Positions 33,204 to 43,473 are shown, numbered from the stretch's first letter. The stretch: 64,000 nucleotides of DNA from Aspidiotus rigidus (GCA_035079385.1 JAVHKY010000052.1:4960001-5024000), one strand, 5' to 3'. Notes: generated by a model not told the origin, from the letters alone. Numbers and translations are program-made.

Positions 33204-33694
33204 GCATTCCCTGGCTGCTCCTTCATTTGCATTTCTGTTTTTCCGACTTTTTGACGACCTACCTTCGCATTTAGGTCTCCTGCTACTATAATCCCTTCTT
33301 CTGGGTGTATCCTCTGGATCGCCTTCTGCAGAGCTTCGTAGAAGTCTTCGCTCGCCTCGTTTCGTCCTTCTTCCGGGGCGTAAACACCAATTATATTTAA
33401 GTGGCTTCGACCTACTCTTATTTTTACTGTTATGATTCTCTCGTGATATATATTGTATTCTTGAATTTCGTCTTTGTATGCTTTATGGATATAAATCATC
33501 ACTCCTCCAGCCGCTCTCGTTGATTTTGGGACACCACTGTATATCGTGACATAATTCTTAGTTGAATCTGTTCCGCTGCCCTTCTTCTTTGTTTCGCTTA
33601 TCACGGCAATTCGGATTCCTCTACGGTTCAGTTCTTCATCCAACTGGTTTTCTTTTCCAGCATATCCTCTGATGTTAATTGTGCCCATTTTCAT
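33176..33694 (-). pseudogene. RTE-like AP endonuclease fragment
   Basis: The frame starts MKMGTINIRGYAGKENQL (the N-x-RG motif near the N-terminus), has a catalytic Glu in VISETKKKG, and reaches IVAGDLNAKVGRQKVG (GD-x-N-A). Then about 100 residues of the usual domain are missing: sequence jumps to that preceding DVRTYRG, with a frame change, and the frame stops at 33176. The deletion removes the core between GDxNA and the SDH motif. Confidence 0.75.
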
Positions 33695-33699
33695 TATTT

Positions 33700-34400
33700 C
33701 TGTGTTAATTCTTCCGTGTTTGTGTGTTTTATTTTTAACCAGGGGTTCAACTCCGCCTGGGTTCCCGTTATATCCATCCTGTCCGAAGCTTCTTTGTTTG
33801 TTGTTTCGAGTACCATGTATTCATCCCAAGTGGATACCAGTCACGAGGGATATATCTGGATTGACAGGGGTGCTGTCTTCGCTGTCCAGTCAGCGGATTT
33901 CTTCTCAGGCTTTACTCCCTTAGCCTTTGGAGATTCAACTCCTAACTGCAAGGCAGCAGTTGGTTTTTCTGTAGGGGTTTTCCTTCCCTCAGCCTCTGGG
34001 GAACTATCCCTAGACCACAAGGCCGTGGTGTGACCTACTCTCTCCATTACTATACCTCAGCTCTTCTGCCTCATAGGTACCCGCACTTGCAAGCGAGGGG
34101 GAGTAGGGGCCTTTTCTCTTAACGGCTTTGGCCGGGTGTCTTTCGGAGTTTTCCTTCTCCTGAGATGACGGCTTCTGCCGAGTTCTTTGATCGGAGTTTT
34201 CCTTCTCCTGCGTCCTTCTGCATTTGTCGCCGCCCAACTATGTTGCTTGGCTTAACAGGGTCGCCACTTGAAGGCTGCAGATCGGGCTTGAGTCTCAGCA
34301 AATGGTTGCGGTGCTCTCTCTTGGTGAGAGCCCTGTCAATCCGAGGATCTCCCACTACTGACCCCATTTCGACCCCACCGGTATTGTACTGTAGTTAAAG
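33700..34400 (-). other. 5' region of the RTE-like element
   Basis: Overlapping short minus frames (for example 34367-34119, starting MGSVVGDPRIDRALTKR, and 34047-33841) are rich in Lys, Pro and Ser and appear to be pieces of one older reading frame separated by shifts. This could be an ORF1-like protein remnant; no domain is recognised. Confidence 0.35.
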
Positions 34401-34539
34401 GAGGGGGGCGAACGAGGGTCTCCGAGTGAGCCCCTGTAAAGGCATTAGTCACTAAGAAGGACATGAATCATGATCGTTATTCATTTGGCTATATTGAGGT
34501 TTTTCCACTAGGCCCAATTGATTGGCGGGCTTTGAACCT

Positions 34540-34989
34540 TGTTCCTGGGGGAAACACGCAGATTTCTCACCACCCACAAGGTATGGGCCTGCCTCAAGCT
34601 ATGCTAATACGGGGGTCCAAGCCTACTTTATACTAGCTCTATAATACTAGGACTTGAATCATGTAGTAGGATCTAGTAAAGAGGCTTTAGCCTACTACAG
34701 GCCTATATTAAGCCTAGTATAGGCTGAAATAACTCGCAGATTTCTCACTCACCCACAAGGTATAGGCCTGCCTCAAGCTATGGAAATTCGGAGGTCGAAG
34801 CCTACTTTATACGAGCTTTATTATACTAGGCCTTGTGTAGGATAACAATGGGGGGGGGGTGTATATATAGAGTCACCGATTCTCAATCACCCACGGGGTA
34901 TAGGCCTAGTATTTATAAGCTTGAACCTAGTATAACCCTACTACAATACAAAGTATAAGCCACCTCCTAAGTCTATGGTACATTAGAAA
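34540..34989. repeat. ~177-bp tandem duplication with TACTAGG motifs
   Basis: The block starting GCAGATTTCTCA..CACCCACAAGG and running through CTGCCTCAAGCTATG to TTTATAC.AGCT occurs at about 34558-34650 and again at about 34735-34833; a third, poorer match lies at about 34885. A G run is at 34851-34859. No gene. Confidence 0.55.
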
Positions 34990-34993
34990 CATA

Positions 34994-35342
34994 TGTTATG
35001 ACTCGGCTCAGAGACGAATGCTGACGGAAATAATCCGATCGGACATTCAGTTCATCACCACCGAACGAGAGAGTAATAACGATAGCCGTAAGATTAAGTA
35101 TAAACGAAAGCGAGCAATAAACGTAAAGTGACTAAACTAAGCTAGCGTAACCGTATTTATAGGGGATCGCGCCGCGCGAACAGGACATGTCGCGGATCCG
35201 GTGCGCGCCACCGTCGTCCACGAATGTACTCCTCGCGTTGCGCGCGCAGTATAGGGCATTGGAGCAGCTCCTTCTATATCATCGGCTAGCGTCGGCTATG
35301 ATCGTGGCGAACGTCGCTGGTGCGTGCGTCGCGATCGTAACA
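34994..35342 (-). repeat. Gypsy 3' LTR
   Basis: 349 bp, no difference found by eye from the other LTR. It contains a GC-rich, CpG-dense half (GATCGCGCCGCGCG, GTGCGCGCCACCGTCG) and a TATTTATAGGGG box on the plus strand. Confidence 0.92.
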
Positions 35343-36150
35343 TTCGGCCATCCGACAATTCAACCGGCCTCGGTTGAGGACAGAACTTGGGACGAAGGTT
35401 TGGAGGGAGAGCTCTTAGTCATTGTTTCAGCCGAGGCTGTGTGCAAGTGATGAAAAAGGTCAAGTACTGCCTCAGTCGGCGATCTGTACTTAAATACTGC
35501 CTCAATCGGCGATCTGTATTTAAAATCAATTGGTGAAAAAGTCAAGTACTGCCTCAATCGGCGTCTGTACTCAAATACTGCCTCACTCGGCGATCTGTAT
35601 TTACAATTTTCTAGGCATGCCTTCCGGTACGGTTCGTGTACCCCGATCCAGTTGCCATACGATACGGGCAATTCTGTCTAGACATCTGGCACATACTTGT
35701 ACCACGGATCCAATATTTGGGCCATCTCGGGATGCCCTCTAATTAAGAGAAGAAACAAAAATACAAAACTCATAGCAATGTTTTTATTTGATCGTCAAGA
35801 GATATCGGCGTATATACGACGTGCTAGACCACGTTTCTTTCATAGAGCAACCAAAAAAAATTTTTCATTTTCATAAGTTTTTTACTGGTCATCTCGGGAT
35901 GCCACAAAATATCAAGCGAACATTTCATTCTATCGATCGCAGAGAAGACAGTTGGTAATATAATCAGTGGTTTGGTGTCGGGGTCACATACTTTGTATGT
36001 TTACCGACTTGTCCCTCCGCCACCACCAAGCCACCACCCTAACTTCTATTATTTTTTTATTTTTATTTTTTTTTATTTTTTTTATTTTTTTTTTATATAT
36101 ATATTTTTTTTTTTTTTTTTTTACAACATACAAGGAACAAACTGCGGCGA
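35343..36150 (-). other. Gypsy 3' noncoding region with a short tandem repeat
   Basis: It holds four units of about 35 bp built on TACTGCCTCAATCGGCGATC (35456-35605) and a T-rich low-complexity stretch (about 36050-36122). No ORF. Its place between the last ORF and the 3' LTR makes it the element's 3' untranslated region. Confidence 0.6.
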
Positions 36151-36975
36151 TTATTGACGAATTATCTTCTTCTTCATTGTTTTCGGCGGTATGATTGTTG
36201 GAGGTTGCGTTTGAAGAGTATTCTCTTTTCCAAACTTGTCCGTTCGTTCGGCAATTTTCTTTCTCGGTACTGGTACTGGTGTTCGATTTTCGGCCGCTTT
36301 GTTTCTGGGTATGATTGATTCGACTGCACGGGCTGTCTCATCTTCGGATTCGGTTTCGTCTGATATTTCACAATCTTGTGCTGCTATGTTTTCATGGGGT
36401 GTTTCCTCTTCTTCTTCATATTCGTCGTTGAATAGCTCGATTTCATTTTCCGCTTCGTTTTCTTGGACGACAGGTGTAGGCTGCTTTACTTTTGGTTTCA
36501 ATACTTCAATACGTTTCGGCGAAGTCTTTTTTGATTGGCAGACTGTTTCCACGGTCACGGGCTGATTTGTGCTGGTCGCTTTTTGATTTTTCATTGGTTT
36601 AGGATTTGGGCTCGATTTTTCAATCTTTCTCTTGGCCGGTAGCGGTTTATTTTCGATCGGTCTCAGCGGTGGCATATTCTCGAATGGTTGGATGAATGCT
36701 CTTGCCTCGTGGTTGGGGGTGCAAGCAAGATTTTTGCGAAGTCGATTCTCTCCTTCCACCAGTTGAGGGTATAACGCAGTGAGTTGCGCCGTTAGGCCGA
36801 ATGACGCCAATACTTCTGGATGATTTGAGTAAAAACGATAAGACGCCGTGATCTCTCGCGGTGTGATTTCGCGGTTTCGCTGGGCTTCGATGGCGGTTAA
36901 GGTCGTACATAACATCTCGGTAGCTGCACGGTACGCAGCAATGATGTTATCGAAAATTTTGCTGTTATGCTCCAT
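36151..36975 (-). CDS. Third ORF of the gypsy element, unknown function (274 aa)
   Basis: Starting at ATG 36975 (MEHNSKIFDNIIAAY) and ending at TAA 36151. Residues 1-100 look folded and helical (EMLCTTLTAIEAQRNREITP, PEVLASFGLTAQLTALYP); the rest is low-complexity: basic Lys/Pro/Ser-rich to about 170, then acidic (NEAENEIELFNDEYEEEEE), then basic again (VPRKKIAER ... KTMKKKIIRQ). There is no signal peptide, no membrane segment and no fusion or furin-like site, so it does not look like an envelope gene. It lies where env or accessory genes sit in other gypsy elements. Codon choice resembles gag and pol. The frame is intact in a very young element, which argues for function. The MITE inserted 8 bases upstream of the ATG, in its leader. 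Family not recognised. Confidence 0.6.
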   Translation of the reverse strand: MEHNSKIFDNIIAAYRAATEMLCTTLTAIEAQRNREITPREITASYRFYSNHPEVLASFGLTAQLTALYPQLVEGENRLRKNLACTPNHEARAFIQPFENMPPLRPIENKPLPAKRKIEKSSPNPKPMKNQKATSTNQPVTVETVCQSKKTSPKRIEVLKPKVKQPTPVVQENEAENEIELFNDEYEEEEETPHENIAAQDCEISDETESEDETARAVESIIPRNKAAENRTPVPVPRKKIAERTDKFGKENTLQTQPPTIIPPKTMKKKIIRQ

Positions 36976-36991
36976 GCTGGCTGGTACGAAC

Positions 36992-37453
36992 CACGGTATA
37001 AGATGAAGAGGTAGTGACACGAACGTATTCTGACTGTGGTAAACGCTGTCCGTGATTTTGAAGTAGTTCTGAACATCCCGAGCGCAGCGCTTGTGATGAA
37101 AGTGATGGGTAATGTACAGAGTCTTATGGGAACGCCGCTACTTTCAAAAATTTATTGCAAGATCAGGAACCAGCCGATGCATTTCATATTTGGCATAAAA
37201 ATACCATTTAATCTACTCTATAAAATTTTGAAAGAATCACCCTTCTAAGTAAATTCTTGGATTTTTTATAATCCTTGGAAATTTCATCAATACTAGGGTA
37301 CCAACGGTAACGTCTCGGCGCAGGTGGGGTGTAGAAGGAACAGGGAAACAGCCCGAGTGTTCGCTGCAAACCTAGCGGAAGTTCGTACGTACAACTTCAA
37401 AACTGCGGACACGATTTTAGCGTTGTGTCATTACCTCTTCATCTTATACCGTG
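36992..37453. mobile_element. hAT-type MITE (462 bp) in the gypsy element
   Basis: Ends CACGGTATAAGATGAAGAGG and mirror; 8-bp duplication GTACGAAC at 36984-36991 and 37454-37461. Nearly identical to the outer copy at 16294. It must be younger than the gypsy insertion. Confidence 0.92.
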
Positions 37454-37461
37454 GTACGAAC

Positions 37462-38184
37462 GGTGCTGGACGCTGGTACTGAACGGTCAATGGAAAAAAA
37501 TTCACACTTTACTGTTTTTTTGTTTTGAAACGGTTAACGAAAACGGGTAACGGAAATAGATAACTGTACTGGTCAATAATTCTGAAAACTGTGAATATCC
37601 CGTGTTACAGACCTCTATTTATATGAAATTAATATTTTCTATCGCGCGAATTGCGCAATTTCTCTTATTTGATTGGTCCGTGAGGCAGAGGTGATTTTCC
37701 TTTTTTCCGGAAATAGTCGTAATTTTTTCGGACGAATTCGTAAGCCAAATATGTAGGCCGCATAATTAGTCTAACAGTCGCCAGTCCGTCTCGCTCGCGT
37801 GTTCATATTTCTCCGGAAGTAATCGTGATTCATCGGACACACAGGCGAACGGGATAAGACTATGTATAATTCATTTCATTAGTCGCCAGCTGGTCTGACC
37901 CACGCGTATGCCACGCGTTAAATTCGTAGACGGCACGGCGCAGCTGGTAGTAGTCGTGATGTTTCGGAAGGATTCGTGAATCGACGAGTGAAGATAGCGT
38001 GTAGGAGGCAGAGACCGTTATTCCGTGTTGCTCATGCGTTGAACGGTTTCTCTAGCGGTTGTTTTTCGAAGTTCGTCGGCCGCTCTCGTTTTTTCCGATC
38101 ATAGACGAGGTGTGTGATCTCGTGATAATTGAGAGATAGCGTTTTATCAGCCACGCGTCGCCAGCTGCGTTCCTATCTTGCTTG
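37462..38184 (-). other. Noncoding spacer between gypsy pol and third ORF
   Basis: No ORF of note. It may hold the splice acceptor or promoter for the third ORF, but I cannot point to one with confidence. Confidence 0.4.
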
Positions 38185-41100
38185 TTATTCAATTGCAGCG
38201 ACAATCTTTTTCAAGTGTTCTGGCGCGTGAACATTTTTATATTTTCGATGACGTGCGTTGGCGTTTTCGACAAGATAGCGGTCGTTGGGCAATATACGAG
38301 TAATTAGATATGGTCCTTTATTTCTCAGTTTTAGTTTTGATCCCGGGTTTGCATTTGGTATTGTCACGTAGTCACCGATTTCGAATTTAGAGGCTGGTCT
38401 CTTTCCTTGATTTTGAGCGGCAACTTTTGCCTGTTGAAGAAGGTTTTTATTAATCGCTGCTTGACGATTTTGTGTTCGGTTGTTTTCAAAATCTTCAATT
38501 TCGTTTGAAGATTTTTGTGGTTCGAGGTCTTCATCTATTTCGTGCGCAAAGAATGCGTTTGACGGGTAGCGTAATTTATATCCAAAAAAGAGTTCGTTTG
38601 GTGTTTTTCCAGTTGCTTCTGATTTCATTGAGTTTATATACATACGTATTTTATCTAGGGATTTGTCCCATTTTTCTTCTTCCATTATTGTGGAAATTAA
38701 GCGGTCAAGGACAACAGAATTTACACGTTCGACTTGACCATTTGCTCTTGGGCTCGCGACTGCCGTGAGGATTAATTTGATGCCCATTTCTTTGCAAAAT
38801 GAGCGGAACTGGGCACAATCAAAAGCTTTTCCACGGTCTGCTATTACGCGTCTTGGAACGCCATAAGTATTAATCAACGATTCGAGAAATTTGATACAGG
38901 CCGCTGACCCTGTTTGGCGAGTTGGATGTAACCAGACGTATTTTGTAAAAGCATCTACAGTAACAAGAATATGAGTATTACGACGAGATGTAGTTACAAA
39001 TGGACCTAGATGGTCCATATGTAGAGTATCCATTGGTTGTTGAGGTTTTTGGTGTATATGAAGTTCTCCAGACGACGCATTACGGTTTTTCTTGACGTAA
39101 AGGCATGTGAGGCATGCCCTAATATAATCTTTGACATATTTTTTCATTTTTGGAAACCAAACTCGTTGTTTGAGACCGTGGATTGTTTTTTCAATTCCAG
39201 GGTGTCCAATATCGTCGTGCCACATTCGAACGACTTGGGCACGGGCATTACGGGGTACTACCCATCTTAAACCTTCGGGTAACTTTCGATAAACACGATT
39301 ATTTTTTACAGTAAATTCTTTTGATATTGCTTCTTTTTCTTTTTTTGTTCCATTATAAAAGATTTGTCGAATTTCTTTACACCGCACGTCGTCGTGTTGA
39401 GCGATTGAAATCCAATCGCTGAACAGCATATCGGTTCTTTTTACTGAGATTGGTACGTGGTCCGCTACCGTTTTTAGGTCTTCATTTGTTGGACTTTCAA
39501 CGGCAGTTCGGCTCAATGTGTCGACATGGCGCATTTGAGTTCCCGGTCGGTATTGAACTTCAAAATCAAATTCTTGAATCACTAACCACCAGCGTGCGAT
39601 CCTGGGGTTAATGTCTTTTTTAGTTAGAGTAAATCGTAATGACGCGCAGTCGGTTATTACCTTAAATTGTTTACCATAGAGGTAGACACGCATTCGCTGT
39701 AGTGCACGGACAATTGCTAGCGTTTCGAGTTCATAAGAATGGTATTTTTGCTCTTCGGGAGTTGTTTTCTGACTAAAGTATATTACTGGTTTCATTTTCC
39801 CCGACTTTTGTCGTTGTAGGAGTATGGCACCAATTCCCTCAGAGCTAGCATCGGTGTGTAACTCTGTTTCAGCTTCCGGATCGTATATCGCGAGAACTGG
39901 TTGACTTTGAAGAAGTTGTTTAAGTTTATTTGCAGCCGTTTCTTGCTCTTGACCCCAGACAAAAGGGGTATCCTTTCGCGTAAGTTTGGATATTGGCGCG
40001 GCGATTGTACTGTAATTTCTGATAAACTTACGAAAGTAGCCTGTAAGGCCTAGGAAACGGCGTACGTCATGTACATTTTTCGGTGTAGGTAGTTTTTCTA
40101 TCGCGGGCATTTTTTCAACGCCTGGACGAATTTCTCCATTTTCTATTTCGTGTCCGAGATAATGAACTTTGGTTTTTAAAAACGTACATTTTTCGAGTCG
40201 GAGTGTGAGTCCCGCGTCGCGAAGGACTTCAAAAACCGTTTGTAATTTTTCTAGATTTTCTTTAGCGGTCTCAGCACCAATCATTACATCATCAAGATAT
40301 GCGAATATGCTTGAGTCTGCGAGTGGGCCTATAAGTGAATTCATTAAGCGTTGGTAGACAGGCGGTCCGTTTGTTAGTCCAAATGGCATTCGAAGCCATT
40401 CATAGTGGCCATCAGGGGTCACAAAAGCGGTTTTTTCAATTGAATTTGGGTGTACCGGTAATTGCCAATAACCCCATGTTAAATCTAACGTTGAGATCCA
40501 ACGTGCGTTTTTTAAGCGATCTATTAGGTCGTCAATTCGCGGTAACGGGTATTGATCTTTTATTGTTTTGGCATTTAGTCTTCGAAAATCGCAACACATT
40601 CGTGTTGTTCCATCCTTCTTTTTTGTTAACAAGATTGGTGTTGCGTAAGGTGACGACGAGTTTCGGATTAAACCATGTTCTTTTAATTCGTCAATTTGCT
40701 TGCGGACAAATTCTCTTTCGGCGTGCGATAAACGGTAGGGTCGGTATACCACCGGTTCGTCGTCGGTAAGACGAATTTCAATGGCCCCTTGTCGAGCTTT
40801 TCCGAGTTCATGAGTATCTTGAGCGAAACAATCACGGTATTCATTAATTAGTTTCAAGAGCTTATCTTTGAGTTCTGTCGAGAGATTTGGCTCCACAACT
40901 TTTTCTATGTCATCAAACGTAAATGGTCTTCGATTTTCGGTAGATAATTTATTGATGCGGAGAGGATCTTCAATGGTTTCTTCCATTTTTGCATAAGTTC
41001 CCCTTGCAATGACTTGATGTTTTTTTATTACTAGGTCAGTTGTTGAATGGTTCACTATCGGTAGGAACCCATGTTGTAATGTTACGGCGTTAGGTATGAA

Positions 41101-41658
41101 AATTTGCGGACCGCGGGGACCTCTTTCCACAAACACCGGATCGTTGTAACGGTTATCTTTTAATTCGGGTGGGACATATATCTTACAATAACGAAACGAG
41201 TTTGGTGAGATTACGAGTTTTTTGTCGGCGTAAAGTGTAACTTTATTTGAGAAATTTTCTTGTTTTTCCGACGTCCGAAAATGAAACCACCATTTTCCCT
41301 CAGAAATCATTCCAAGGATGTCTGGTTTTGTTAGTATGTCACGGCCTATCAAAATATCTTCATCTTGTAGGTTGTCCGGAACGATCCAGACTTCGTGATT
41401 CGTTACGTATTGTCCTAGCGTTAATTTTATTTTTGCAGTACCCACGGTGGTTCCGCTACGTATATTTCCATATCCAACAATGGATCGTGTTATTTTTGTG
41501 ATTTCAATATCTAATAATTTTGCCATGGTTTCGCGCATAAGGGTGTTATCAGCACCAGAGTCAACAAATCCTATTGCGAAGTTATCATTTATAAAGCACT
41601 CGGTGTACTTTGCATCAGGTGCGGGCGAGTTTGCGATTTTCCGCACCTGTATTGGTTG
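38185..41658 (-). CDS. Gypsy Pol: protease, RT, RNase H, integrase
   Basis: Translated from just after the gag stop, the frame is open for about 1,157 residues. Protease: GFVDSGADNTLM (active DSGA). RT: YPLPRIDDLIDRLKNARW, TLDLTWGYWQLPVHP, MPFGLTNGPPVYQRLMN and the catalytic FAYLDDVMIG. RNase H: ELHTDASSEGIGAILLQ and TDCASLRF. Integrase: zinc domain HDDIGHPG...CLTC, core with HMDHLGPF, IADRGKAF and GQVERVNSVV (D, D, E), and a C-terminal FEIGDYVTIPN module. All catalytic residues are present. There is no ATG at its start (first convenient codon is GTG at 41646) and it is in the same frame as gag, so it is most likely made as a Gag-Pol fusion. One oddity is PPVYQRLMN where FQ is more usual. Confidence 0.92.
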   Translation of the reverse strand, partial: QPIQVRKIANSPAPDAKYTECFINDNFAIGFVDSGADNTLMRETMAKLLDIEITKITRSIVGYGNIRSGTTVGTAKIKLTLGQYVTNHEVWIVPDNLQDEDILIGRDILTKPDILGMISEGKWWFHFRTSEKQENFSNKVTLYADKKLVISPNSFRYCKIYVPPELKDNRYNDPVFVERGPRGPQIFIPNAVTLQHGFLPIVNHSTTDLVIKKHQVIARGTYAKMEETIEDPLRINKLSTENRRPFTFDDIEKVVEPNLSTELKDKLLKLINEYRDCFAQDTHELGKARQGAIEIRLTDDEPVVYRPYRLSHAEREFVRKQIDELKEHGLIRNSSSPYATPILLTKKKDGTTRMCCDFRRLNAKTIKDQYPLPRIDDLIDRLKNARWISTLDLTWGYWQLPVHPNSIEKTAFVTPDGHYEWLRMPFGLTNGPPVYQRLMNSLIGPLADSSIFAYLDDVMIGAETAKENLEKLQTVFEVLRDAGLTLRLEKCTFLKTKVHYLGHEIENGEIRPGVEKMPAIEKLPTPKNVHDVRRFLGLTGYFRKFIRNYSTIAAPISKLTRKDTPFVWGQEQETAANKLKQLLQSQPVLAIYDPEAETELHTDASSEGIGAILLQRQKSGKMKPVIYFSQKTTPEEQKYHSYELETLAIVRALQRMRVYLYGKQFKVITDCASLRFTLTKKDINPRIARWWLVIQEFDFEVQYRPGTQMRHVDTLSRTAVESPTNEDLKTVADHVPISVKRTDMLFSDWISIAQHDDVRCKEIRQIFYNGTKKEKEAISKEFTVKNNRVYRKLPEGLRWVVPRNARAQVVRMWHDDIGHPGIEKTIHGLKQRVWFPKMKKYVKDYIRACLTCLYVKKNRNASSGELHIHQKPQQPMDTLHMDHLGPFVTTSRRNTHILVTVDAFTKYVWLHPTRQTGSAACIKFLESLINTYGVPRRVIADRGKAFDCAQFRSFCKEMGIKLILTAVASPRANGQVERVNSVVLDRLISTIMEEEKWDKSLDKIRMYINSMKSEATGKTPNELFFGYKLRYPSNAFFAHEIDEDLEPQKSSNEIEDFENNRTQNRQAAINKNLLQQAKVAAQNQGKRPASKFEIGDYVTIPNANPGSKLKLRNKGPYLITRILPNDRYLVENANARHRKYKNVHAPEHLKKIVAAIE

Positions 41659-41664
41659 TTAAGT
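41644..41664 (-). promoter_or_regulatory. Candidate stop-codon readthrough site between gag and pol
   Basis: On the minus strand the junction reads ACT TAA CAA CCA ATA CAG, with pol continuing in the same frame. CAA CCA right after the stop fits the CAR-YYA context that promotes readthrough in tobamoviruses. This would let a minority of ribosomes make Gag-Pol. The mechanism is inferred. Confidence 0.6.
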
Positions 41665-43320
41665 GGACGCTTGTGGCGTTTTCTCGGAATCAGTGGTGGT
41701 CACGTTTGTCACCTTGACACGGATTGGGCAATCCCGTGCCATATGATTTTGCTGGTGGCAGATGAAACAAGCAGCATTGGCTCGTCCTTTTTCGCGGTTA
41801 TCTATGCGTTGTGGTTCGCGGCGAGTACGGTCAAAGTTAGGATTATTATTTTTAAAATTATTTTTCGTGTCGCGATTTTCAAAATTTTGTTTTTCACGGT
41901 TGCCATAATTATGACTCCCATTATTACGATTTCCATCGTTGCGTTGATGATAGCTGCCGGTGTTTTGGCCTGTATAGCCCTGTTTTCCTCTGTTTTCTTC
42001 CGCGAGTCGAAGGCGGCAAAATCGTTGGATATGGTTTTTTCGGCCACAATAGAAACACACCTGTTGTGTCCGTTCAGAGTTTTGTTTACGGAATGGTATG
42101 CGATTATAGTTGTGACGAATATTAAAATTATTATTATGTTTTTGAGTGGTCATTTCGGAAGACTCTTGAGTGAGGTTTTTCGGCGTAAAACCTTTTCCGA
42201 TAATTATTAGGTATTTTCGTAGCTCTTCAGTTGTAAACCAATGGCTATTTGCAGTGATTCGAACGGTTCGGTCGGTAATGCCATCAATTATGTAGCTAAC
42301 TTGAGCTTCGGGCCCAAGCCGGCATGGCCGTAGTAGGTTTAGTTTTGCGAAAAAATATTCTTCATATGATTCGGTTTTCAATTTTATTCGTTGACGCATT
42401 CGTTCGATATCGGTTACTAAGTGATCAGGCTCAAAGAACGTATCTTTTAACAAAATTTTCCATTCCTCCCACGTGGTTGGAAAGTCGTACAGTGATTCAT
42501 ACCATAATCGAGCGGAGCCTTTCAAACGGGCCTGCATATGATACATAATGGAAGGTTCATTCCACATATATATGTTTTGCAGTTGTTCCAACAGATTAAT
42601 CCATTGGTCTATACGATATTTTCTTTCTTTAGGATCAAAGATTGGAACGCTTTCCAGTTTAATCCCTTGTTGTACAGTGATGATCGGTTGTATGGGTGTT
42701 TGTACAAGCGGTTGTACAGGTACATGCGTACGTTTTTTTTGTTTTGGCGATGGTGCGTAAGTTTCATTTTCGTCAGACAAATTTTCGCTAGAAAAATTAT
42801 TTTCTGGAAAATTATCATTCAGATTTTTGTCGACCGCGGGGTCTGACCGGTAAAGATTGTCGACGTGATCCTCTAGAGGTAGATTTTCGTTTGTGTTATC
42901 CACAGTGTCAAGCGCAATTTTATTCCGTTTTTTGGCAATACGAGTCGAGTCACTACGGGTTTTATTTGTTTTACGAGTACGAGAATTTATTTTATTTGAT
43001 CTCCTACGTTTGGTAGGAGGATCGTCGATTTCGAGGTCGTTAGCTGGTCTCTTTCTGGGAATTCGAAGTTCCTCAGTCTGCCCTTGTTTGGACATTTCGA
43101 TTTTTCGGTTCGGTTTTCGGTTCGGTTTTTGGTTTTGCGAGGTTTGCGGGTTCGAGGATTCAGGTTTATTCGATTTTTTATTTCCCGCAACGGGCGGTTT
43201 GGTTTTTGCAATTTTCGGCGGCATTGCATTCGTGTTTTCTTCCTCGCTCGACGAGCTTGGAAAATCGTGAAGTAGCTTATGCGCTTGTTGTCTCGTACCG
43301 GCGGCCATTTGAGAAACCAA
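41659..43320 (-). CDS. Gypsy Gag (553 aa)
   Basis: ATG at 43320 (MVSQMAAGTRQQAH), TAA at 41659-41661. The N-terminal 200 residues are basic and probably disordered (KPNRKPNRKIEMSKQG, PPTKRRRSNKINSRTRK). The capsid-like region follows (VPIFDPKERKYRIDQWINLL, YHMQARLKGSARLWYESL, WEEWKILLKDTFFEPDHL), matching the retrotransposon Gag fold. Two CX2CX4HX4C zinc knuckles, CFYCGRKNHIQRFC and CFICHQQNHMARDC, end the protein. It forms the particle that packages element RNA. It is followed in frame by pol. Confidence 0.9.
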   Translation of the reverse strand: MVSQMAAGTRQQAHKLLHDFPSSSSEEENTNAMPPKIAKTKPPVAGNKKSNKPESSNPQTSQNQKPNRKPNRKIEMSKQGQTEELRIPRKRPANDLEIDDPPTKRRRSNKINSRTRKTNKTRSDSTRIAKKRNKIALDTVDNTNENLPLEDHVDNLYRSDPAVDKNLNDNFPENNFSSENLSDENETYAPSPKQKKRTHVPVQPLVQTPIQPIITVQQGIKLESVPIFDPKERKYRIDQWINLLEQLQNIYMWNEPSIMYHMQARLKGSARLWYESLYDFPTTWEEWKILLKDTFFEPDHLVTDIERMRQRIKLKTESYEEYFFAKLNLLRPCRLGPEAQVSYIIDGITDRTVRITANSHWFTTEELRKYLIIIGKGFTPKNLTQESSEMTTQKHNNNFNIRHNYNRIPFRKQNSERTQQVCFYCGRKNHIQRFCRLRLAEENRGKQGYTGQNTGSYHQRNDGNRNNGSHNYGNREKQNFENRDTKNNFKNNNPNFDRTRREPQRIDNREKGRANAACFICHQQNHMARDCPIRVKVTNVTTTDSEKTPQAST

Positions 43321-43473
43321 GTGCTAGGCGGAGTATCGGTTTACGATGTCAACAATTGTACGAACGAAAGCGAGGGTAATAGAGAAAAATTATTTCTCTT
43401 CTTGAAAAAAGAGTCGTTTTTTTTTTTTTTTTCAACAACAGCGGACGATTTGTTGAGCGGTTTTTCGGGAAGT

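Larger units (their letters stand above)
31059..34400 (-). mobile_element. RTE-like non-LTR retrotransposon, defective
   Basis: Minus-strand order: a 5' region with short frames (34367-33841), an endonuclease piece, reverse transcriptase, then a short tail GGATACGACGACGACGACA at about 31059-31076. RTE elements commonly end in such short tandem repeats. The copy keeps most of its length but has a deletion in the endonuclease. Confidence 0.75.

Noticed and set aside
36151..37020. Longer version of the gypsy third ORF starting at 37020
   Set aside because: The extra N-terminal residues come from the end of the inserted MITE; the element's own ATG is at 36975.
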